Source: Candidatus Rubrivivax defluviihabitans (GTDB taxonomy: Bacteria; Pseudomonadota; Gammaproteobacteria; Burkholderiales; Burkholderiaceae_C). Taken from it: a DNA stretch of 64,000 nucleotides. The first letter of the stretch is position 1; every line of letters begins with the position of its first letter. The DNA lies in the NCBI GenBank assembly GCA_016709385.1, contig JADJMW010000005.1, positions 124,001 to 188,000 on the forward strand, in the 5' to 3' direction. The translations under genes were made by a program, and so were the position numbers. Positions 8,762-14,723 of the stretch are shown one piece after another. Under the pieces are notes generated by a model that saw only the letters and a list, made by a program, of their open reading frames with translations, searched no databases and had not been told where the DNA came from.

Positions 8762-9112
8762 TCAGTGGCCCATGCGCCGCAGGTAGCCTTCGCGCAATCG
8801 CTTGGCCAGGCCGGGCTCGGCGCCCGGCGGGCCTGCGGTCTCGAAGCTGACCTGCACGTTGCCGTCGGGCTGCGTCTGCACCAGCGCGGTCACGTCGACG
8901 CCGGCGCGCTGGCCCCGGATGGCACCGGCGCCACGGTCCTGCGCAGTGATGGTCACGCCCTGGTCGGTCATGGCCGCGGCCGCGGCGGCCCAGGACTGGT
9001 CGTAGCGCTGCTGCGGACTGGGCTGGGCCGTCGGCACGGGGGCGTAGGCCACACAGCCGCCCAGTGCGAGCAGGCCGATGGCAAGAAGAAAGGCTTTCGG
9101 CAAGCGGAACAT
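8762..9112 (-). CDS. Small lipoprotein of unknown function
   Basis: A 116-residue protein with a textbook lipoprotein signal (about 1-20; lipobox LGGC). The mature part is short and partly alpha/beta: YDQSWAAAAAAMTDQGVTITAQDRGAGAIRG resembles the small BON-less lipoprotein family in which a G-x-I-x-G segment is followed by a strand (VDVTALVQTQPDG). It lies 42 bases upstream (minus strand) of the epimerase gene and 66 bases downstream of the DUF6268 gene, so the three could share a transcript. I do not recognise a specific family. Confidence 0.65.
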   Translation of the reverse strand: MFRLPKAFLLAIGLLALGGCVAYAPVPTAQPSPQQRYDQSWAAAAAAMTDQGVTITAQDRGAGAIRGQRAGVDVTALVQTQPDGNVQVSFETAGPPGAEPGLAKRLREGYLRRMGH

Positions 9113-9178
9113 CGGGATCTTCCTTTCGTCATGGTGGCGACATCGGCGACGCTGCTTTCGGGCGCCGTGCCGGCCGCA

Positions 9179-10099
9179 TCAGTAGCGCGCGGAGAAGGTG
9201 ATGCCGAGCAGCGGTGCCGTGCCGAAGTCGACCTCGCGCAGCACCCGGCCGGCGGTGTCCTCCACCGTCAGGCTGCCGGCCGTGACCGCGCCGGCGTAGA
9301 GGTACAGCGTGGCATTCGGCCCGAAGCTGCGCGTGGCGCGCAGGAAGACGGGCACCCCGCTTTCCTCGCCAATGCCATTGGCGACCGGGCCGTCTTCGCT
9401 GAGCCGGAAGCGTGTGCTGCGCCAGGCCGCACCGAGCCCGAGATTCCAACCGTCCCCCAGGCTGTAGTCCAGTTCCAGCCCGGCCGGGCCGGTGGGCCCC
9501 GCCGGCAGCGGATTGGCCAGCCGCCAGCGCTCGGACAAGCGCCAGTCGACGAGCACCAGCGGAAAGACGCTGGTCTCCTCCAGGCGGTCGAAGACGGCCA
9601 GGCCAACGCCGATCCGATTGCCGCCGGGAAAGAAGCGGATTGCGGTGGCGATGGCGCCCCAGGTCAGCGACTCGCCTTCGTCGGCGCTGTTCTCGTGGAT
9701 CCAGTCGACCGAGGGCGTGAGCCCGAAGCTCCAGCCGTCGGGCCGCGTGAACGACAGCGGCGCGGCCACGCCATAGCGCTTCACCGAGCCCCAGGGGGCC
9801 GCGCCGCCGAACGCTGCCGGGGCCGAGAAGTCATAGTCGGTGTAGTCGTAGTTGAATACCAGCCCGGCGCGCCGGCCGCCACCGAAGTCGCGCAGGACGC
9901 CGGCGCGCACGATGCCGGTCCAGGCACTGTAGTCGCCACCGCCGTCCAGATCGGCGGCGCCCTGAAAGACCGCGGTCACCGAGCCGAACTGGCTCCAGCC
10001 GCCACCGGGGACCTGGGCCTGCGCAGCGCCGGCGCAGGCACCCCAGGCCGCAAGGACCAGCACCGCCGAGCGCGCGCCACGAGAGTTGCCGAAATGCAT
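9179..10099 (-). CDS. DUF6268-type outer membrane beta-barrel protein
   Basis: The start at 10099 is preferred over 10150 because GGAGG precedes it and a signal peptide begins there (about residues 3-32, ending AQAQ). The 306-residue product consists of alternating strands such as GIVRAGVLRDFGG, LVFNYDYTDYDF, AAPLSFTRPDGW, LGLGAAWRSTRFRL, and ends LLGITFSARY with a C-terminal aromatic residue, as in outer membrane barrels. No catalytic motif is seen. Members of this family are uncharacterised. It may lead a small minus-strand transcript with the lipoprotein and the epimerase gene. Confidence 0.65.
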   Translation of the reverse strand: MHFGNSRGARSAVLVLAAWGACAGAAQAQVPGGGWSQFGSVTAVFQGAADLDGGGDYSAWTGIVRAGVLRDFGGGRRAGLVFNYDYTDYDFSAPAAFGGAAPWGSVKRYGVAAPLSFTRPDGWSFGLTPSVDWIHENSADEGESLTWGAIATAIRFFPGGNRIGVGLAVFDRLEETSVFPLVLVDWRLSERWRLANPLPAGPTGPAGLELDYSLGDGWNLGLGAAWRSTRFRLSEDGPVANGIGEESGVPVFLRATRSFGPNATLYLYAGAVTAGSLTVEDTAGRVLREVDFGTAPLLGITFSARY

Positions 10100-10298
10100 C
10101 GAACCTCCGCCGAGGCCGCGCCTGCACCGCGACGAAGGTTGCGGTTGCAAGGCACGGCGGAGAGATGATGCCTCAAGTGCGCGCCGGGCCGGCCGACGTG
10201 GTCAATGCCGCTCGCAGCGGGCTGCCGTACAGCCAGCGGTCGGTGTAGCCGTTCTATTTGATTCCCTCCTTCCCAATCGAACCCGCGTCCCGCTCCTG

Positions 10299-11348
10299 TC
10301 AGCGCAGGGCGTACCAGACCCCTCGGCCACTGCCGTGCTGGTTCAGCGTGCCGCGCGCCACCAACGCCCGGAAATGCTGCTTGAGCGTATTGCGGCTGGC
10401 ACCGGTCAGCTTGATGACCTCGCCAATGGTGACGCGGCCGTGCTCGCGGGCGAACTCGACGATCTGTAGCTGCAGTTCGGGCATGGCCGCCAGTACGACC
10501 TTCTCGCGCTCGACCTTCTTCTCCAGGCGCCGAACCTGCTCGGTCAGGGAACGCAGGAAGAACACCAGCCACGGCTGCCAGTTCGGTGCCTCGCTGCGGA
10601 TCGTGCCCTGCGTCTGCCGCAAGGCCAGGTAGTAGGCTTCCTTGCTTTGCTCGATCACGCTCTCCAGCGAGCTGTACGGCACATAGGCATAACCGGCCTG
10701 CAACAGCAGGAGCGTTGTCAGCACCCGGGAGAGCCGTCCGTTGCCGTCCTGGAAAGGGTGGATCTCCAGGAACACGACGACGCACAGGGCGATGATCAAC
10801 AGGGGATGCAGCCGGGCCGTTTCGCGCTCCTGGTTCACCCAGGCCACCAGCTCCGTCATCAGGCGGGGCGTATCGAAGGGCGACGCGGTCTGAAACACGA
10901 TGCCAATCTGTGCGCCGGTTTCGTCGAAGGCGGCGACGCTGTTCGAGTTGGTCTTGAAGTTGCCGCGATGCCAGCTGTCCTTCTCGCTGTAGCGCAGCAG
11001 GATCTGGTGCAACTGCTTGAGGTGGTTCTCGGTGTGAGGCATGTCCTGCCAGGACGAGAACACCAGGTCCATCACCTCAGCATAGCCGGCCACCTCCTGC
11101 TCGTCGCGGGTGGCGAAGGACTTGATCTCCAGGTTCGACAGCAGCTTCTCCACTTCCCGGTCGGACAGCTTGCTGCCCTCTATGCGAGTGGAGGAGCCGA
11201 TGCTCTCGATGGTGGCTACTCGGCGCAGGGCCGACAGCCGGTCGGGCGCGAGCGTGCCCAAGGCACGCCAGGCGCCTTTGAACTCGTCGATCCTCGCGAT
11301 GAGGCTCAGGATCTCGGGGGTGATCTGGATGGTGTCGGCTCGCAGCAT
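10299..11348 (-). CDS. Fic family protein (class II, N-terminal inhibitory motif)
   Basis: A 349-residue protein with the Fic catalytic motif HPFQDGNGRLSR at residues 197-208 (H197 is the expected catalytic base), so AMP or another nucleotide-derived group can be transferred to a protein hydroxyl. The inhibitory helix motif SxxxEG is at 53-58 (SSTRIEG), placing it in class II, in which E57 blocks ATP. The N-terminal Fic_N-like helices contain ATIESIGSS. The C-terminus (about 285-349) is a winged helix: VTIGEVIKLTGASRNTLKQHFRALVARG, cited here only for its HTH pattern, suggesting DNA binding and autoregulation. It lies next to tmRNA, a common island site. No antitoxin gene is seen, consistent with class II self-inhibition. 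Confidence 0.9.
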   Translation of the reverse strand: MLRADTIQITPEILSLIARIDEFKGAWRALGTLAPDRLSALRRVATIESIGSSTRIEGSKLSDREVEKLLSNLEIKSFATRDEQEVAGYAEVMDLVFSSWQDMPHTENHLKQLHQILLRYSEKDSWHRGNFKTNSNSVAAFDETGAQIGIVFQTASPFDTPRLMTELVAWVNQERETARLHPLLIIALCVVVFLEIHPFQDGNGRLSRVLTTLLLLQAGYAYVPYSSLESVIEQSKEAYYLALRQTQGTIRSEAPNWQPWLVFFLRSLTEQVRRLEKKVEREKVVLAAMPELQLQIVEFAREHGRVTIGEVIKLTGASRNTLKQHFRALVARGTLNQHGSGRGVWYALR

Positions 11349-11366
11349 GAACCAATGCTACGCCTA

Positions 11367-11414
11367 TTTACACCCATTTTGAGGTGCATCCATTAATACA
11401 CCCGTTTACACCCA
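11367..11414 (-). promoter_or_regulatory. Repeated TTTACACCCA boxes upstream of the Fic gene
   Basis: TTTACACCCA occurs exactly twice on the plus strand (11367-11376 and 11405-11414). A further TACACCC lies at 11397-11403 and an inverted GGTGCA at 11383-11388. The boxes lie 19-66 bases upstream of the Fic start codon in an AT-richer patch, where a promoter would be. The winged-helix C-terminus of the Fic protein makes autoregulation plausible, but no binding is demonstrated. Confidence 0.4.
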
Positions 11415-11881
11415 CCGCTGAACATCACATCCCGGTCGTTCGGGTGCGAACCTCGAATGCCAGGTCCGGGTTGTCAAGCAACATCGACAGATCTCGGCCA
11501 TCGGTCAGCTGCACGGCGCATTGCTGACCGTCGGAGCCCTGGTCGTTGGAAGTGTCGGCACGCACGCCGCCGGTCGTCGCGCTTCGCCAGACTTCATCTT
11601 CAGTGCTGCGGTTTGCGCTGCCCAAGCGGTTTGGTTTCCCCTCCGCTACCCAATGCAGCGAAGAAACTCGCCCGATCAGTCCGCTCGTAAGTTGTTGATT
11701 TACATGGGAGTCGTGCCCGGCCCTTGCGAACTTCGCCCCCACCCATGAGAGCGGGGCCTGAGAGAGAACCGCCCCGGACAGAGCGAAACCGGCCCAGGAT
11801 GGTGCCAAGGTGGCGGCCGGCGAAGTCCGCAGCCTTCCGCACGAACCCGCGACAACACGCGGCTTCTGGCGCGATTGGACG
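11415..11881. other. Gene-poor stretch between the Fic promoter and the tmRNA terminator
   Basis: About 470 bases with no gene I can support. A 179-codon minus-strand frame (11425-11964) crosses it, but it runs through the tmRNA 3' end and terminator and has no ribosome binding site. Base composition is less GC-biased than in the neighbours. Because the 3' end of tmRNA is a classical integration site, this may be the scar of a lost element; I found no integrase or second att copy in the window. Confidence 0.4.
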
Positions 11882-11914
11882 AAAAAAAGCCCCAACCGAG
11901 AGTGGTTGGGGCTT
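11882..11914 (-). terminator. Rho-independent terminator of tmRNA
   Basis: On the minus strand a perfect 11-base stem AAGCCCCAACC/GGTTGGGGCTT (arms 11904-11914 and 11887-11897, six-base loop) is followed by a run of seven T (plus-strand A at 11882-11888). It starts six bases after the CCA end of tmRNA. Confidence 0.9.
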
Positions 11915-11920
11915 CGGGAC

Positions 11921-12294
11921 TGGTGGAACCGGGGGGAATCGAACCCCCGTCCGCAAGCCATCACCGGACGGTTCTACATGCGTAGCTGTCTGATTTGGAT
12001 TTGAGGGCCCCGGTCGCGCAGCAGCACGCTACCTGGGTCCCGAGTCATTTGGTTTTAGGCCCGCAGCGAATGACACGCTGCAGGACGAGCCAATGTGTAT
12101 GACCTCGCAGTCTTCGGGTTCGACCCCTCAGACCCAGCCCATCGGCCAACTGTTGCGAGGCTCACCGGTTTTAAGCGGCGAGGGCGTACGAAGTATCGTT
12201 CGCAGTTACTTTGTTTCCAGTGGATTTACGAGCGAACTGGTGCTCGGCATGCCCCGCGCCGACTCCGCACCCACGTCGAAGCCAGGTCGGTCCC
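11921..12294 (-). ncRNA. ssrA: Transfer-messenger RNA (tmRNA)
   Basis: The minus strand encodes a one-piece tmRNA of about 374 bases. The 5' end GGGACCG (12294-12288) pairs over seven bases with CGGTTCC before the encoded ACCA at the 3' end (11921-11931). The T arm shows GGTTCGATTCC. The 5' domain has the conserved CTTCGACGTGGG. The tag reading frame is at 12171-12203. tmRNA rescues ribosomes stalled on broken mRNAs and adds a degradation tag, working with SmpB. The 5' end is only 12 bases after the gph stop codon, so it is either processed from a gph transcript or made from the promoter at 12304-12330. Confidence 0.95.
12171..12203 (-). other. tmRNA proteolysis tag reading frame (ANDTSYALAA)
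   Basis: The minus strand reads GCG AAC GAT ACT TCG TAC GCC CTC GCC GCT TAA, giving ANDTSYALAA and a stop. With the alanine carried by tmRNA itself the tag is AANDTSYALAA, which keeps the AND start and the YALAA end recognised by ClpXP and SspB-like adaptors. The TS in the middle differs from the ERF-type tags I recall in many Burkholderiales. Confidence 0.9.
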
Positions 12295-12303
12295 ATGTAT
12301 CGG

Positions 12304-12330
12304 AGTTTAGGCCAGATCGAGCGATCTCAA
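12304..12330 (-). promoter_or_regulatory. Candidate tmRNA promoter overlapping the gph stop codon
   Basis: On the minus strand TTGAGA (12330-12325) and TAAACT (12309-12304) are separated by 15 bases. The TAA of the -10 box is also the stop codon of gph. Transcription would start a few bases before the mature 5' end at 12294, consistent with trimming by RNase P. The short spacer is the weak point. Confidence 0.35.
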
Positions 12331-12975
12331 GAGGTCGCCCGGTTCCTCGAGCACAAGATCGGCACCCCACTCGTGGATCGGGGCGTCCACACCCAGGTAG
12401 CCCCAGGCGGCGGCCAGCGCGCCCATGGCGGCGGCGCGGCCGGCGTGCATGTCGCGCAGGTCGTCGCCCACGTAGACACAGGTCCGTGGCGGCAGACCCA
12501 GCCGGCGCGCCGCCTCCAGCAGCGGCGCCGGGTGCGGCTTGGTATGCGCCGTGCTGTCGCCCCCCACCAGTGCGGCGGCACGCGACAGCAGGCCGAGCGA
12601 GCGCGAAAGCGGCTCGGCAAAACGCAGCGCCTTGTTGGTGACGATGCCCCAGGGTAGGCCATGGCGGTCCAGCGCGTCTAGCAGCGGCGCGACGGCGTCG
12701 AACAACCGAGTCTCCTGCAGCAGGCGTTGCTCGTAACGATCATGGAACTCGTCCCGCAACTGGTCGTAGCCGGGATGCCCCGGATCAGCCTGCAGCGAAG
12801 CGGCGAGCATGCCTCGCGCCCCCGACCCGGCCCAGGCGCGCAACACGCCGTACGGCAAGGGCGGCAGGCCGCGGGCCTGGCGCATCTCGTTCGCGGCGCC
12901 GGCCAGGTCGGGTGCGCTGTCGACCAGCGTGCCGTCCAGGTCGAACAGCACCGCGCTCACGCGCAACTTCACCAC
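12307..12975 (-). CDS. gph: Phosphoglycolate phosphatase, HAD superfamily
   Basis: The 222-residue protein has the HAD motifs in order: motif I DLDGTLVDS (about 12-20; nucleophile D12, acid D14), motif II IVTNK (about 111-115), the motif III lysine in TKPHP, and motif IV VGDDLRDMHAG. The cap domain lies between motifs I and II, as in Gph. It dephosphorylates 2-phosphoglycolate, arising from DNA repair or RuBisCO oxygenation. The start is GTG at 12975 (or the next GTG at 12972), four bases after the ubiG stop; ubiG-gph is the usual order in this group, so the pair is probably co-transcribed. Length is normal for the family. Confidence 0.88.
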   Translation of the reverse strand: MVKLRVSAVLFDLDGTLVDSAPDLAGAANEMRQARGLPPLPYGVLRAWAGSGARGMLAASLQADPGHPGYDQLRDEFHDRYEQRLLQETRLFDAVAPLLDALDRHGLPWGIVTNKALRFAEPLSRSLGLLSRAAALVGGDSTAHTKPHPAPLLEAARRLGLPPRTCVYVGDDLRDMHAGRAAAMGALAAAWGYLGVDAPIHEWGADLVLEEPGDLLRSLDLA

Positions 12976-12979
12976 GGGC

Positions 12980-13681
12980 TCAGCCGGGCTTGCGGCAGCC
13001 GAACATGTAATTCACGCTGGTATCGCCGGAAAGCCAGTAGCGGCGCGTCAAGGGGTTGTAGCCCAGGCCGCGGCTGGCCTCCAGTGCCAGGCCGCTATCG
13101 CGACACCAGCGCGCCAGCTCGCTGGGGCGGATGAAGCGCGCATATTCGTGCGTGCCGCGCGGCAGCAGGCGCAGCACGTACTCGGCACCGACGATGGCGA
13201 ACAGAAACGACTTCGGATTGCGGTTCAGGGTGGAGAAGAAAAGCCACCCGCCCGGCTTGGCCAGCGTGGCGCAGGCCTGCACCACGGCCGCGGGGTCGGG
13301 CACGTGCTCGAGCATCTCCATGCAGGTCACCACGTCGAAGGTGCCGGGCCTTTCCTGCGCCAGCGCCTCGGTGGCGATCTCGCGGTAGTCCAGGTTCTCC
13401 ACGCCGGCTTCCAGCGCATGCAGCCGCGCCACGCCCAGCGGGCGCGCGGCCAGGTCGATGCCCGTCACGTGGCCGGCGCGGCGCGCCATGGCCTCGGCCA
13501 GGATGCCGCCGCCGCAACCCACGTCGAGTACGGTCTTGCCGCGCAGACTGGCGAGCTGGTCGATCCACTCCAGCCGCAGCGGGTTGATCTGGTGCAGCGG
13601 GCGGAACTCGCTTTCCGGATCCCACCAGCGGTGGGCCAGTTCGCTGAATTTGGCCAATTCCTGCGCGTCGACGTTTTGCAT
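12980..13681 (-). CDS. ubiG: Ubiquinone biosynthesis O-methyltransferase
   Basis: The 233-residue protein has the SAM-binding motif VLDVGCGGG (about 51-59), the acidic loop GIDLAARPL, and the UbiG pattern FSELAHRWWDPESEFRPLH near the N-terminus and FSTLNRNPKSFLFAIVGAEY further on. UbiG performs the two O-methylations in the quinone ring during ubiquinone synthesis. The start at 13681 (ATG) matches family length; the frame stays open upstream into ompA sequence but that extension is not coding. It follows the ompA terminator, so it needs its own promoter in the 80-base gap, and is followed at once by gph. Confidence 0.92.
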   Translation of the reverse strand: MQNVDAQELAKFSELAHRWWDPESEFRPLHQINPLRLEWIDQLASLRGKTVLDVGCGGGILAEAMARRAGHVTGIDLAARPLGVARLHALEAGVENLDYREIATEALAQERPGTFDVVTCMEMLEHVPDPAAVVQACATLAKPGGWLFFSTLNRNPKSFLFAIVGAEYVLRLLPRGTHEYARFIRPSELARWCRDSGLALEASRGLGYNPLTRRYWLSGDTSVNYMFGCRKPG

Positions 13682-13705
13682 GACCCGATGGTAACCACTG
13701 GACGT

Positions 13706-13730
13706 AAAAAACCCCGCCGAAGCGGGGTTT
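13706..13730 (-). terminator. Rho-independent terminator after ompA
   Basis: On the minus strand AAACCCCGC/GCGGGGTTT form a nine-base stem with a four-base loop (TTCG type; arms 13722-13730 and 13709-13717), followed by six T (plus-strand A at 13706-13711). It lies 32 bases after the ompA stop and before ubiG. Confidence 0.9.
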
Positions 13731-13761
13731 GTGGCGAGAGCGGCGGTGCAGCCGCCCGGTG

Positions 13762-14457
13762 TCAGCGCTTGCGCGTGCCCACCACCTCGACTTCCACGCG
13801 GCGGTTCTTCGCGCGGCCTTCGCGGGTCTTGTTGTCGGCCACCGGCTGGGTGGAACCCTTGCCTTCGGTGTAGATGCGGTTCTTCTCGACACCCTTCTCG
13901 ACGAGGAAGTTCTTCACCGAGTCGGCACGACGAACAGACAGCTTCTGGTTGTGCGAATCCGGACCCGTCGAGTCGGTGTGGCCGACCGCGATGATCACTT
14001 CGACGTTGACGCCCTTGGTCTTCTCGACCAGGTCGGTGAGCTTGGCCTGCGACTCGGGCCTGAGAACGGCCTTGTCGAAGTCGAAGAAGGTATCGGTCGC
14101 GAAAGTGACCTTCTCTGCCGCCGGAGCAGGTGCAGCAGCCGGGGGCCGCGCCGGAGCGGGAGCCGGCGGAGCGGCCGGCGGCGGGGGCGGCGCAACACGC
14201 GGAGCCGGAGGCGGCGGCGGCGGCGGCTTGAGCGCGCCATCGCAATTGGGGTGCGCCGTGGCCGGGGTCCAGGTGGAGTCGCGCCAGCACAGTTCGTTCG
14301 TGCCGTTGCGCCACGGCTCGCCACTGGAGTCGCGCCATTGGTCGGCGCCGCTCGCATATTTGAACTGCTCGGCAGTCGGGGTCTGCGCCTGCGCGATGAG
14401 CGGGGCGGCAAGTGCAGCAGATGCAAAGAGCACCGCTACCTTGTTCAATTTCTTCAT
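13762..14457 (-). CDS. ompA: OmpA family outer membrane protein
   Basis: A 231-residue protein: signal peptide (about 1-24, ending AQAQ), a short tryptophan-rich mature N-terminus (QWRDSSGEPWRN, ELCWRDSTW) with a cysteine pair, a long Pro/Ala linker (about 76-113) and the peptidoglycan-binding OmpA C-terminal domain (about 115-225) with FDFDKAVLRPES, the GHTDSTGP motif and NRRVEVEV. There is no N-terminal eight-stranded barrel; this short type is characteristic of Burkholderiales. It anchors the outer membrane to peptidoglycan. A terminator follows and the start is divergent from gyrA over a 266-base region that should hold both promoters. Confidence 0.9.
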   Translation of the reverse strand: MKKLNKVAVLFASAALAAPLIAQAQTPTAEQFKYASGADQWRDSSGEPWRNGTNELCWRDSTWTPATAHPNCDGALKPPPPPPPAPRVAPPPPPAAPPAPAPARPPAAAPAPAAEKVTFATDTFFDFDKAVLRPESQAKLTDLVEKTKGVNVEVIIAVGHTDSTGPDSHNQKLSVRRADSVKNFLVEKGVEKNRIYTEGKGSTQPVADNKTREGRAKNRRVEVEVVGTRKR

Positions 14458-14657
14458 GATTCTCCTCTCGAGGAAGGCCGCAATGGCCTACGAAACGTCC
14501 AAAACAACAGGCATCGTTACCGGGCAAATCCCCACGCATGCGGGTAATCACCACCGACGAATCATTGTGCCATAGGGCGTCGGCCGAACCGCATTTTGAG
14601 CCCTGCGGCGCGGCTCGCTGCTTCGCTTGTTGCGCATCCGCGACACGCCTGCCCCCG

Positions 14658-14663
14658 TAGAAT
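14658..14663 (+). promoter_or_regulatory. Candidate -10 element of gyrA
   Basis: TAGAAT lies 60 bases upstream of the gyrA ATG in the region shared with divergent ompA. The same hexamer occurs before lapA and metG. I do not see a well-spaced -35 box (TTGCGC at 14630-14635 would need a 22-base spacer). Confidence 0.35.
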
Positions 14664-14723
14664 GCGCTCGACCATGCCGCTGCGATCTCCGCTGCGCGGC
14701 CTTTTCCCGACTCCCGACCGCGC

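Noticed and set aside
11425..11964. A 179-codon minus-strand frame
   Set aside because: It starts inside tmRNA and runs through the tmRNA terminator, with no ribosome binding site and no family resemblance.
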